From CAYLLN01 sp036496265 (GTDB lineage Bacteria > Planctomycetota > Planctomycetia > Pirellulales > Pirellulaceae), in assembly GCA_036496265.1 (NCBI GenBank), contig DASXLL010000268.1:1-25195 (forward strand): a stretch of DNA of 25,195 nucleotides. Reading direction: 5' to 3'. A model generated the notes under the pieces. It was not told the origin of the DNA and did not search any database. It saw only the letters and a list, made by a program, of their open reading frames with translations. The translations under genes were made by a program, and so were the position numbers. Shown piece after piece: positions 19,166 to 25,195 of the stretch (its first letter is position 1; each line of letters starts with the position of its first letter).

Positions 19166-19927
19166 TTATCTTAATAATGCCTCAAGCTGCTCTTTCAGCC
19201 GAGCAACTTCCGCCCGTAATTCGGCCACTTCCACCGAAAGCTCAGCAAACTGATCAGCCGTCACCGCCGGCGAAACGCTCCGAACACCCGTCGCCACCGC
19301 GGCCGCCGCGCCGGAAGTACCGGCCACCAACGGCGGCGCGTCGTCATCGCTGCCCGACGGCGGCACGTAATTCGCCAGTCGCGTTTTTAGCTCGTTGAGC
19401 TCGCGTTCTTTATACAGATTATGACTGACGATCTGCCCCCGCCCCGGCGGCGTCAATTCGATCATCAACCCCTTCTTTACGAGTGAATCGACAACCGGCC
19501 GCAGCGCACCGACGTCGGCAATCGGCTCCATGCGTGCCGCTCGGCCGCGCAATTCACCCAGCGTCTGCTCACCGCGCAACATCAACTCCGTCATCACGGC
19601 CAGCTCCGTCTTTTCGACGCCGAGCCACTCATACGCATGATGCCGATATTTGGCCACGCGGCCGCTGCCTTGCACTTCCGTCACCGCGCTCATGCCCCGC
19701 AGTTCTTCGAGCACCTGCTCGACGTCCTCGGGCGACAAGTTCAACTGCGGCTCGCGGTTGCTTTTTTGATTCGAGCCCGTGACGATTCCGTTAAGCGTCA
19801 TCGGATAGGCGTCCGGCGTCGTCTTCGCCTTCTCAATCAGCACACCAAACACCCGCCGCTGCCGCAAGCTCAACGGCTGCCAGTGGCGCGGTGCTTCCGA
19901 TCCTGAAACAGATGTATCCGTGGACAT
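19166..19927 (-). CDS. yceH: DUF480 family protein, YceH-like
   Basis: This 253-residue protein matches the YceH/DUF480 family of two winged-helix domains: LSLRQRRVFGVLIEKAKTTP, AYPMTLNGIVTGSNQKSNRE and VEQVLEELRGM for the first, and GVEKTELAVMTELMLRGEQT and LGELRGRAARMEPI for the second. The enterobacterial protein has about 215 residues; the extra length here is an Ala-rich linker and a C-terminal coiled coil (about 220-253, ELSVEVAELRAEVARLKEQL). The role is unknown; DNA binding is plausible from the fold. The ATG at 19927 (MSTDTSVSG) gives the best family match, while the frame continues upstream to 20698 only as non-coding antisense of the DJ-1 gene. It is the first gene of the pair with folP. 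Confidence 0.88.
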   Translation of the reverse strand: MSTDTSVSGSEAPRHWQPLSLRQRRVFGVLIEKAKTTPDAYPMTLNGIVTGSNQKSNREPQLNLSPEDVEQVLEELRGMSAVTEVQGSGRVAKYRHHAYEWLGVEKTELAVMTELMLRGEQTLGELRGRAARMEPIADVGALRPVVDSLVKKGLMIELTPPGRGQIVSHNLYKERELNELKTRLANYVPPSGSDDDAPPLVAGTSGAAAAVATGVRSVSPAVTADQFAELSVEVAELRAEVARLKEQLEALLR

Positions 19928-20040
19928 GGAGAGGCGTCCGTAATCATGATGCCGAGCAAAACCGCAATCTAAACTGCTCATCGCTATCCGGCTACCGCCT
20001 CGCGCGTTACAACGGCTATACGCGGTGCCTGTGGCCGCCG

Positions 20041-20064
20041 CTTTTTGGTTCTTTGGTTCTTGGA
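20041..20064 (+). repeat. TTTGGTTC direct repeat in the leader of the DJ-1 gene
   Basis: TTTTTGGTTCTTTGGTTCTT, followed by GGAA, repeats TTTGGTTC twice just 10 nt before the ATG at 20075. It takes the place of a normal ribosome-binding site and resembles the heptamer-type repeats elsewhere in the window. Confidence 0.5.
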
Positions 20065-20074
20065 ATTTTCTCTC

Positions 20075-20614
20075 ATGCCCTCCGACCGCCCCCTCGCCGG
20101 CAAACGCATCCTCACCTTCGTCGGCGAAATCTATGAAGACCTCGAGCTCTGGTATCCCAAGCTCCGGCTGATCGAAGCCGGCGCAACTGTGACCGTGGCC
20201 GGCGAGAAGGCCGACGCCAAATACACGGGCAAAAATGGCTATCCGTGCGTCGCCGATGCGGCCATCGCCCGGATGCGAGCCAGCGATTTCGAGGGCGTCG
20301 TCGTTCCCGGCGGCTTCATGCCCGACAAGCTCCGCCGCGACCGCGACGTGCTGCAGCTCATTCGAGATTTCGACGAAGCCGGCAAGCTCATCGCCGCCAT
20401 TTGCCACGGCGGCTGGATTCCCATCTCGGCCGGCGTTTATCGCGGCGTTCGCGTCACCGGCTCGCCCGGCATCAAGGACGATCTGGTCAACGCCGGCGCT
20501 GTGTGGGAAGATGCCCCCGTCGTGATCGACCGCCACTTCGTCAGCAGTCGCAAGCCCGACGACCTGCCCGATTTTTGCCGTGGCATATTGCAGGTAATGG
20601 CAGCTGCCAAATGA
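20075..20614 (+). CDS. DJ-1/PfpI family protein
   Basis: This 179-residue protein has the class I glutamine-amidotransferase-like fold of the DJ-1/PfpI family. AAICHGGW (Cys110, His111) is the nucleophile elbow. GEIYEDLELWYP (about 18-28) supplies the conserved acidic residue next to the cysteine, and GVVVPGGFMPDKLRRD the oxyanion region. Family members act as glyoxalases, deglycases or stress proteases/chaperones; which applies here cannot be told. RKPDDLPDFCRGIL near the C-terminus is typical of the PfpI/YhbO branch. The ATG at 20075 begins the conserved protein; a GTG at 20045 in frame would add only repeat-derived residues. It is divergent from yceH. Confidence 0.88.
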   Translation: MPSDRPLAGKRILTFVGEIYEDLELWYPKLRLIEAGATVTVAGEKADAKYTGKNGYPCVADAAIARMRASDFEGVVVPGGFMPDKLRRDRDVLQLIRDFDEAGKLIAAICHGGWIPISAGVYRGVRVTGSPGIKDDLVNAGAVWEDAPVVIDRHFVSSRKPDDLPDFCRGILQVMAAAK

Positions 20615-20617
20615 GAC

Positions 20618-20677
20618 GTAGGGTGGGACCAGCGCGGGCACCGACGCGCAGCGTTGGTCGGCTCGCGGCGGCCCACC
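20618..20677. repeat. Degenerate hairpin repeat after the DJ-1 gene
   Basis: The outer arms GGTGGG (20622-20627) and CCCACC (20672-20677) and the inner arms ACCAGCG (20628-20634) and CGTTGGT (20652-20658, one G-T pair) form a nested palindrome three bases after the DJ-1 stop. It begins with GTAGGGTGGG like the purL insert at 13029 and may also act as a terminator. Confidence 0.5.
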
Positions 20678-20700
20678 ATTCCTTCCAGTTTGGTCCATTG

Positions 20701-20705
20701 AGGAG
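20701..20705 (+). promoter_or_regulatory. Ribosome-binding site fixing the GTG start at 20712
   Basis: AGGAG lies six bases before the GTG. It is the strongest Shine-Dalgarno match near this gene and supports a non-ATG start. Confidence 0.7.
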
Positions 20706-20711
20706 TATCAC

Positions 20712-21140
20712 GTGAAACGACTAGTTTTTTCCGCGTTGTTTGTTTTCGGAATTGGTCTGTGGGTGCTAACGGCCAGCGCCCTGCCGCCTATCCCGAAATA
20801 CATCGAAGAGGAATATGCCGCCAGCTCGGCGCACGCGAAATACCTCGCCATGTACAAGTCGCTCGAGGGCGAGCACAAATGCGATGCCTGCCACAAGCCA
20901 GGCGTCGATAAGAAGACGAAAGGGCACGCTCTGAACGACTACGGCCAAGCCGTTGCCAAGAACTTCAAGCACCGCGACTTCAACAAAGCCGACAAGCTCG
21001 GCAAAGACAATCCCGAAGGAGCCGCCAAGGCCAAAAAGCTGCTCGCCGAAGCTCTCGAAAAGGCTGACGCGGAAAAGAATGCCGACGGCAAGACTTTCGG
21101 CGAGCTGATTAGAGCCGGCCAACTACCGGGCAAAAACTAA
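20712..21140 (+). CDS. Small secreted protein with one CxxCH haem-type motif
   Basis: This 142-residue protein has a signal peptide (MKRLVFSALFVFGIGLWVLT then ASA, cleavage probably near residue 23) and one CDACH motif (Cys57, Cys60, His61), consistent with covalent haem attachment outside the cytoplasm. KGHALNDYGQAVAKN follows, and the C-terminal half is Lys/Ala/Glu-rich and helical. No distal Met is obvious, so it could be a single-haem c-type protein of a planctomycete-specific kind or a degenerate motif. The start is a GTG at 20712 with AGGAG six nt upstream. A G/C-rich hairpin 7 nt after the stop is a likely terminator. Confidence 0.72.
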   Translation: MKRLVFSALFVFGIGLWVLTASALPPIPKYIEEEYAASSAHAKYLAMYKSLEGEHKCDACHKPGVDKKTKGHALNDYGQAVAKNFKHRDFNKADKLGKDNPEGAAKAKKLLAEALEKADAEKNADGKTFGELIRAGQLPGKN

Positions 21141-21147
21141 ATTTGTA

Positions 21148-21170
21148 GGTCCCGCCGGCCCGGCGGGACC
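21148..21170 (+). terminator. Probable rho-independent terminator
   Basis: The stem GGTCCCGCCGG / CCGGCGGGACC with one central base is followed by TTTCTG. It lies 7 nt after the stop of the CxxCH gene. The T-run is short, so it might also be a dispersed palindrome. Confidence 0.6.
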
Positions 21171-21224
21171 TTTCTGCGAAACCACGCTGCGTGATGGTGC
21201 CGAGTTCCACACATCGGTCGGAAC

Positions 21225-22448
21225 CTACTGAATTACAAACGGCACCCGCACGAACTCCGGCCCCGGCTGCTTATCAACGCGCTCGAACACATCCACTTCG
21301 AACGACCCCGCCAGATTGTTGCCAGCGCTGTCTTCCAAGGCCGTGTCGATGATCAGCTCATGCTTTCCGGCGGTCCACGGCTGATCGGGCGTGAAAGTCC
21401 ATTTGCGTTCTTCGTCGCTGACCACGATTTCGCCGCTAACCGATTTGCCGTCCGAATCGCCGATCGTGATCATCCGCATCAGGAGCGCTCGATCGAGCGG
21501 CCGCGGAAATGTGACAATGAGCGGGTGCCGCGTGCCGGCCACCGGCGATTCGATTTTCCACTGCTCGGGATCGACAGCCGCTTCAATCATCGGGCCAGCC
21601 GTAAATCGTTTCTCAAACCCCTCAGCCAGCGGCTGATTATTCGCGTCACGAAATTCCTTATCAATAACCAGCCGATAGCTTTTCCCCGCCTCCAGCACTG
21701 GCCCAAACTCCTCCCGCGGCTTCAGTCCCGTTTTCACGCGCCCCGGATCAAACAGCAGCGTCAGCCGTGTGCCGGAGCCGTCCCAAAGCTCCTCACCGAT
21801 CTCCAAAAACGCCCGCGTGATCACCTTTCCATCGTCACGAATCAGCTTGACGTGCTCATACGCATCACCGCTGCTCATGGGGGCGGAAAAGTGGATGTAA
21901 AAGCGAAGTTGGTTTTCGGGAAGCTTACTGGCGGTGGGATAGATCGCTGTTACCTTCGTCGGAGGAGATGGTGGCGGCGCAGGGATCGAAATGTCGACGT
22001 GATCGCGCCGCACAGACTCCGGCGAAGCTCGCGGGGGCGGATAAAAAATTCCCCGATAAGCCATTCCTGGCCGCAACGAGAACTGCGGTATCAATCGCAC
22101 CGCATCCCCATGCACTTCAAAGCGCCCGGCAATCGCCGGAAGCTGCAATTGACCGGCTGAATCGAGAACGCAGATTTGCAGCCGTTTGGTTAACCAATCG
22201 ATGGCAAACTGCTCCTGCTTTTCAAACCGTGTCAATTCGTCGCTTGTCCAGCCCGTGGCCTCAATCCCGATCGGACGTTTGCTACTATCGTAAACAACCC
22301 GCAGCTCAGCCTTTTGCGCATGAGCCGGTGTCGCGCAGACCAAGCAGAAGAGTGAAGCGACCACCGTCCGAGTGACGCAATGAAGCAAAGGTTCATACAG
22401 CCCCAGACAAACACAAGCGACGGTAATATTAGTTTTGGGGTGAAACAT
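21225..22448 (-). CDS. Secreted protein with bacterial Ig-like (SbsA-type) domains
   Basis: This roughly 407-residue protein has a signal peptide ending TVVASLFCLVCATPAHA, with cleavage likely after AHA. The mature part is beta-rich with several Ig-like segments: TAIYPTASKLPENQLRFYIH followed by FSAPMS is typical of SbsA_Ig/Big_5 domains, and VIDKEFRDANNQPLAEG, KWTFTPDQPWTAGKHELIID and LEDSAGNNLAGSFEVDVF are repeated Ig-like strands. The role is probably structural or binding at the cell surface; no catalytic motif is seen. The ATG at 22448 is chosen because the longer frame to 22586 reads through a repeat (KTLTRRHKGAELARR). It follows the propeller gene on the same strand but is separated from it by a terminator. 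Confidence 0.75.
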   Translation of the reverse strand: MFHPKTNITVACVCLGLYEPLLHCVTRTVVASLFCLVCATPAHAQKAELRVVYDSSKRPIGIEATGWTSDELTRFEKQEQFAIDWLTKRLQICVLDSAGQLQLPAIAGRFEVHGDAVRLIPQFSLRPGMAYRGIFYPPPRASPESVRRDHVDISIPAPPPSPPTKVTAIYPTASKLPENQLRFYIHFSAPMSSGDAYEHVKLIRDDGKVITRAFLEIGEELWDGSGTRLTLLFDPGRVKTGLKPREEFGPVLEAGKSYRLVIDKEFRDANNQPLAEGFEKRFTAGPMIEAAVDPEQWKIESPVAGTRHPLIVTFPRPLDRALLMRMITIGDSDGKSVSGEIVVSDEERKWTFTPDQPWTAGKHELIIDTALEDSAGNNLAGSFEVDVFERVDKQPGPEFVRVPFVIQ

Positions 22449-22467
22449 CTCGGTTCGCCTCGCAAGC

Positions 22468-22493
22468 TCTGCGCCTTTGTGCCTCCGCGTGAG
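22468..22493 (-). repeat. Dispersed-repeat fragment upstream of the Ig-like gene
   Basis: On the minus strand this reads CTCACGCGGAGGCACAAAGG and then CGCAGAG, close to a short dispersed repeat I recall from environmental genomes and similar in style to the CACAAAGAGGCAC stem at 5751-5824. It lies in the leader of the Ig-like gene. Confidence 0.4.
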
Positions 22494-22528
22494 AGTTTTC
22501 CGAGTATTTTGCAAAGCACAAACAAAGA

Positions 22529-22560
22529 GTCGCCGGACACTCAGATGAGCGCCCGGCGAC
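22529..22560 (-). terminator. Rho-independent terminator of the propeller gene
   Basis: Read on the minus strand, GTCGCCGGGCGCTCA pairs with TGAGTGTCCGGCGAC over 15 positions (two of them G-U) with a two-base turn, and is followed by TCTTTGTTTG. It begins 34 nt after the stop of the 22595-23701 gene and separates it from the Ig-like gene. Confidence 0.75.
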
Positions 22561-22594
22561 GATTTAATCAACCATAACCACGTCATCGCTGGCC

Positions 22595-23701
22595 TTACGG
22601 CAGCGCGATAACTTCGAGATTCAGACCGTTGTTCTTAACAAGCAGCAGCGCATTAGCGTTGCCAACCTTATCGAGTTGCTCGACGCCCTTGAGGCTCTCG
22701 ATCGTCTCGTAGGGCAAGCCGGCCTTGTCGGCAACCTTTGTTTCAAGGGCTGGCTGCTTTTCGATCGTGTCGGTACTGATCTTCATCACGCCGCGAGCCG
22801 AATTGGAGAGCAGCAGATACTGCTTGCCGTCCTTCTCATAGACGATCATGTCGAGCGGCACATTGCGATTGCCAAGCTCGGCGACTGTCTTGCCGTGAAC
22901 TTTTTCGCCGGCTTTCAAGCTCTTGACCGGGAACGTCACCAGCGGCGTGCAGGTGTAAGCCGCGAGCAGTTGCGGCTCGCCGCCGACGTTGAACGGCACA
23001 AACGTCCGCACCGGTGAGCGGGTTTCAACCGCGTTATGATTGGTATGGAAGATTTCGGCGCTGGCGGCCGTGTCGCTGCCTTTGAACGGAAATTCGACCG
23101 AGCGAAGCTTGCTGGCAAATTCTTCGTTCGAGAGTCCAGCAATGAACAGCTTGCCATCGACGAACGCCAGGTCCGTGATCGCTTGCGAGCGGAGCGATTG
23201 GCCCTTCTTGTCCTGCGCGCCGGCGGCCGGAGCAGCCGAGAGGCCGACTTTCGCGTACGCGACTTTGTCGAGCGGCAGGGCAGTCACGTTCCCCTTGCCA
23301 TCCACTCGGACAATCGCCGGCTCAGCACTCGGGCCTTTGCCGCGGGAGACGCTGATGTACGCAACGTTTGTGCCTGGCTCGACCACCACGTCGTTGATCG
23401 CGATGTCGTCGGCCTTGGTGCCCAGGAACGCCGCAATCTTGGCGTCGGCCCCTTCCAGCTTAAAGCCCGGGCCAATCGGATTGCTCGGCGCCGTGCCGAC
23501 GTCGATCGCAAAGACCTGCGCCCCTTGCGGATCGCCGACAAATAGCACACCCTTGGGGCCGAACGCCAGCGCCCCGGCCGATTTCAGGTCCGGCTTGCCT
23601 GTTTGATCCAGGCCGGCCGGTGCGCCCAGCGATAAATTGGACGGCGCCACCGCCGCCAGTGCGACGAGCGACGCCGACATAATCCAGCGATACATTGACA
23701 T
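22595..23701 (-). CDS. Secreted beta-propeller-like protein
   Basis: This 368-residue protein has a signal peptide (MSMYRWIMSASLVALAAVAP, cleavage probably near ASLG-A or after it). The mature part looks like repeated propeller blades: SAGALAFGPKGVLFVGDPQG, INDVVVEPGTNVAYISVSRG, ITDLAFVDGKLFIAGLSNEE, PLDMIVYEKDGKQYLLLSNS and a final NANALLLVKNNGLNLEVIAL. No enzymatic motif is seen. The ATG at 23701 is preceded by TAGGAG at about 8 nt; the frame is open to 23875 but the extension is rejected. It is divergent from the PfkB kinase. A similar propeller C-terminus begins at the right edge, so this is a local cluster of such proteins. A ligand- or substrate-binding role is possible. Confidence 0.72.
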   Translation of the reverse strand: MSMYRWIMSASLVALAAVAPSNLSLGAPAGLDQTGKPDLKSAGALAFGPKGVLFVGDPQGAQVFAIDVGTAPSNPIGPGFKLEGADAKIAAFLGTKADDIAINDVVVEPGTNVAYISVSRGKGPSAEPAIVRVDGKGNVTALPLDKVAYAKVGLSAAPAAGAQDKKGQSLRSQAITDLAFVDGKLFIAGLSNEEFASKLRSVEFPFKGSDTAASAEIFHTNHNAVETRSPVRTFVPFNVGGEPQLLAAYTCTPLVTFPVKSLKAGEKVHGKTVAELGNRNVPLDMIVYEKDGKQYLLLSNSARGVMKISTDTIEKQPALETKVADKAGLPYETIESLKGVEQLDKVGNANALLLVKNNGLNLEVIALP

Positions 23702-23873
23702 AGTGATGCTCCTACCAGGTAAACAGTGAACGAAGAGGACGCGTGACGCATGAAACCGCCCGAAGCAGCCATTGTTTCGGGCGACCGTTTGATTGCTCCA
23801 GTCGCGAAGCCTACCGCGCCGCCTAGCCAAAAGCACCACCCCGCCGCCGATTTTAACAATCGCCGCTCTCACC

Positions 23874-24893
23874 ATGAACCGCGAACGACTCGAATCAATC
23901 CTGCGAACGCTTCCGCGGCTAACGATCGGCCTCGTTGGCGACCTGTTTCTCGACCGCTACCTGCATCTCGTTCCCGGCATCCGGGAGTTATCGATTGAAA
24001 CCGGCCTGGAAGCCTATCAAATCGAGCGCGTCCGCAATTCGCCAGGGGCACTCGGCACCGTAATGAACAATCTTGCCGCACTCGGCGTCGGCCTGACTGT
24101 TCCGGTAACAGCAATCGGCGACGACGGCCACGGCTACGACCTATTAAAAGAAATTCGCAGGTTGCCGGCTGACCCCGCGAATGTTTTGTGCCTGCCGGAG
24201 CGACTGACGCCGACTTATACGAAGCCGATGCGGCGGAATACCGACGCTCCGGCCGTGGAACTCAACCGCCTCGACGTCCGGACGCGCGCGCCGTTGTCCG
24301 CTGCGGCGACCGAGGAAATTTGCCGCCGCGTAGAAGTCGTTTTTCGCAGCTCAGACGGACTGATCGTTCTCGACCAGCTCGTCGATGAAGACTGCGGCGT
24401 TGTGAACGCTGCCGTACGGCAGCAGATCGCCCGGCTGGCCGCCCAGTCACCCGAGAAGCTGATTTTCGTCGATAGCCGGCGGTACTTGGGACGATTTGAG
24501 GCCGGCTCACTAAAAGGCAATCGCTCGGAAGTACTCTCCGCGGCTGGCATGACAGAAGGCGGTGATTCAGGCACTGCCCTCGCCAGCTTGGCACAGCGCA
24601 CAAACCGCACAGCTTATTGTACCGCCGGCGACCAAGGCATTTTTGTCGCTCGGCCCGGCCAGCAGGCGCAACTGGTGCCCGGCTATCCTGTCACTGGCCC
24701 CATCGACATCGTCGGCGCTGGCGATTCCGCCACCAGCGGCATCGTCACCGCGCTACTATCCGGCGCAGACGACTACGAAGCCGCCGCTTTCGGCAATCTC
24801 ATCGCCTCCATCACGATCCAGCAACTCGGCACGACAGGAACCGCCACGTCCGCCCAAGTCCGCGCACGATTTGAAGAAGCAAATGACCAATGA
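23874..24893 (+). CDS. PfkB/ribokinase-family sugar kinase (RfaE-like)
   Basis: This 339-residue kinase begins with LTIGLVGDLFLDRYLHLVPG, the usual first strand of ribokinase folds, followed by RNSPGALGTVMNNLAALGVG, the region that in RfaE/HldE-like kinases reads GGAANVA. DIVGAGDSATSGIVTALL (Asp284 as catalytic base) is the PfkB C-terminal signature. The substrate is unknown; sugar phosphates such as heptose phosphates are possible by likeness to RfaE. The ATG at 23874 is chosen because the frame upstream to 23793 reads intergenic DNA. The last codons and the TGA (24891-24893) lie inside a repeat related to the four-helix-bundle cassette, so the original C-terminus may have been altered. Confidence 0.85.
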   Translation: MNRERLESILRTLPRLTIGLVGDLFLDRYLHLVPGIRELSIETGLEAYQIERVRNSPGALGTVMNNLAALGVGLTVPVTAIGDDGHGYDLLKEIRRLPADPANVLCLPERLTPTYTKPMRRNTDAPAVELNRLDVRTRAPLSAAATEEICRRVEVVFRSSDGLIVLDQLVDEDCGVVNAAVRQQIARLAAQSPEKLIFVDSRRYLGRFEAGSLKGNRSEVLSAAGMTEGGDSGTALASLAQRTNRTAYCTAGDQGIFVARPGQQAQLVPGYPVTGPIDIVGAGDSATSGIVTALLSGADDYEAAAFGNLIASITIQQLGTTGTATSAQVRARFEEANDQ

Positions 24894-25003
24894 CCAAGCA
24901 TCAAATCGCAAACAAATTCAAAGCACAAATCACCGAATGATCGAAACGATAACGCCGCTTCGTTCATTCGGATTTGTTTGATGGTTGCAATTTAGTGCTT
25001 CTC
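24882..25003. repeat. Gene-less relative of the four-helix-bundle cassette ends (MITE-like)
   Basis: 24886-24917 matches the 32-bp arm at 1786-1817 at 27 of 32 positions. About 50 nt later, 24971-25000 carries a diverged inverted copy beginning GATTTGTTTGATGGTTGCAA. The element has no ORF. It supplies the stop of the PfkB kinase and ends just before the stop of the converging gene at 25005. It is probably a non-autonomous or decayed copy. Confidence 0.55.
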
Positions 25004-25004
25004 T

Positions 25005-25195
25005 TTAGAGCTTCGCTTCTTTCCCGATCTTCAGCAGCTTCCCTTGCGTCGAGGCATTCTCGTTCTCAGCCTTCGGTCCGATGACCGTGATGTACAGCGT
25101 GCCATCGGAGGCAAATGCCAGCGAAGTCGGCTTATCGAGGCTGGCAATCTTGACCGTTTTGACATCGTTGCCGCTTTGGTCTATCCGGAATAACC
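25005..25195 (-). CDS. C-terminal end of a propeller/NHL-like protein, 5'-partial
   Basis: The minus-strand frame from the edge to the TAA at 25005 gives 62 residues, including LFRIDQSGNDVKTVKIASLD and KPTSLAFASDGTLYITVIGP, and ends GKLLKIGKEAKL. The SLAFASDGTLYIT pattern is typical of SMP-30/NHL/sorbosone-dehydrogenase-like beta-propellers. The start and any signal peptide lie outside the window. It converges with the PfkB kinase across the repeat. Confidence 0.7.
   Translation of the reverse strand, partial: LFRIDQSGNDVKTVKIASLDKPTSLAFASDGTLYITVIGPKAENENASTQGKLLKIGKEAKL

Noticed and set aside
19928..20698. Upstream extension of the yceH frame
   Set aside because: It is antisense to the DJ-1 gene; the family match begins at 19927.

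Overview
This 25.2 kb window looks like a chromosomal stretch from a GC-rich, uncultured-type planctomycete, perhaps of the Pirellulales. That assignment is inferred from gene style: small membrane proteins starting MDQNPYESP or carrying a QFSLTEA segment, a THUMP-like-domain methyltransferase, a secreted CxxCH protein, a large MMPL/RND protein, and many short palindromic repeats of a kind I associate with planctomycete genomes. No rRNA, tRNA, CRISPR array, phage module or classical transposase was seen.

Layout. 1-4321 (minus): a two-gene pyruvate:ferredoxin oxidoreductase (PFOR/NifJ). The pyruvate-binding plus gamma half comes first and the 4Fe-4S plus TPP half second; the latter runs off the left edge. 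Between the two genes sits a 498-bp cassette (1786-2283) with perfect 32-bp inverted ends that carries one four-helix-bundle (S23/IVP-type) gene. 4569-6868: a convergent methyltransferase and phosphotransferase that share a palindrome supplying both stop codons. 6970-8008: four very small membrane-protein genes in two divergent pairs. 8009-8413: a gene-poor stretch with helically spaced CTCACC repeats. 8414-9388: a membrane-anchored VWA protein. 9608-13529: tyrA and purL, overlapping by 20 nt; purL has a duplicated PurS-like N-terminus and two hairpin repeats inserted in frame. 13586-14230: a HEAT-repeat lipoprotein. 14296-17919: an MMPL/RND protein. 18272-19927: a yceH (DUF480)-folP pair. 20075-21140: a DJ-1/PfpI protein and a small CxxCH protein. 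21225-23701: two secreted proteins (Ig-like, beta-propeller-like). 23874-24893: a PfkB-family kinase. 25005 to the right edge: the end of another propeller-like protein.

The genes are mainly metabolic (pyruvate oxidation, tyrosine, purine and folate synthesis), with scattered envelope and secreted functions, and they do not form one dedicated system. The striking layer is the repeats. At least six kinds of short inverted or heptameric repeat sit between genes, over stop codons, or in frame inside conserved enzymes. The best candidate for something undescribed is the inverted-repeat-bounded four-helix-bundle cassette in the PFOR operon, together with a gene-less relative of its ends at 24882-25003 that supplies the stop codon of the PfkB kinase. 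No transposase accompanies either copy, so how they move, and what the four-helix protein does, are open questions.
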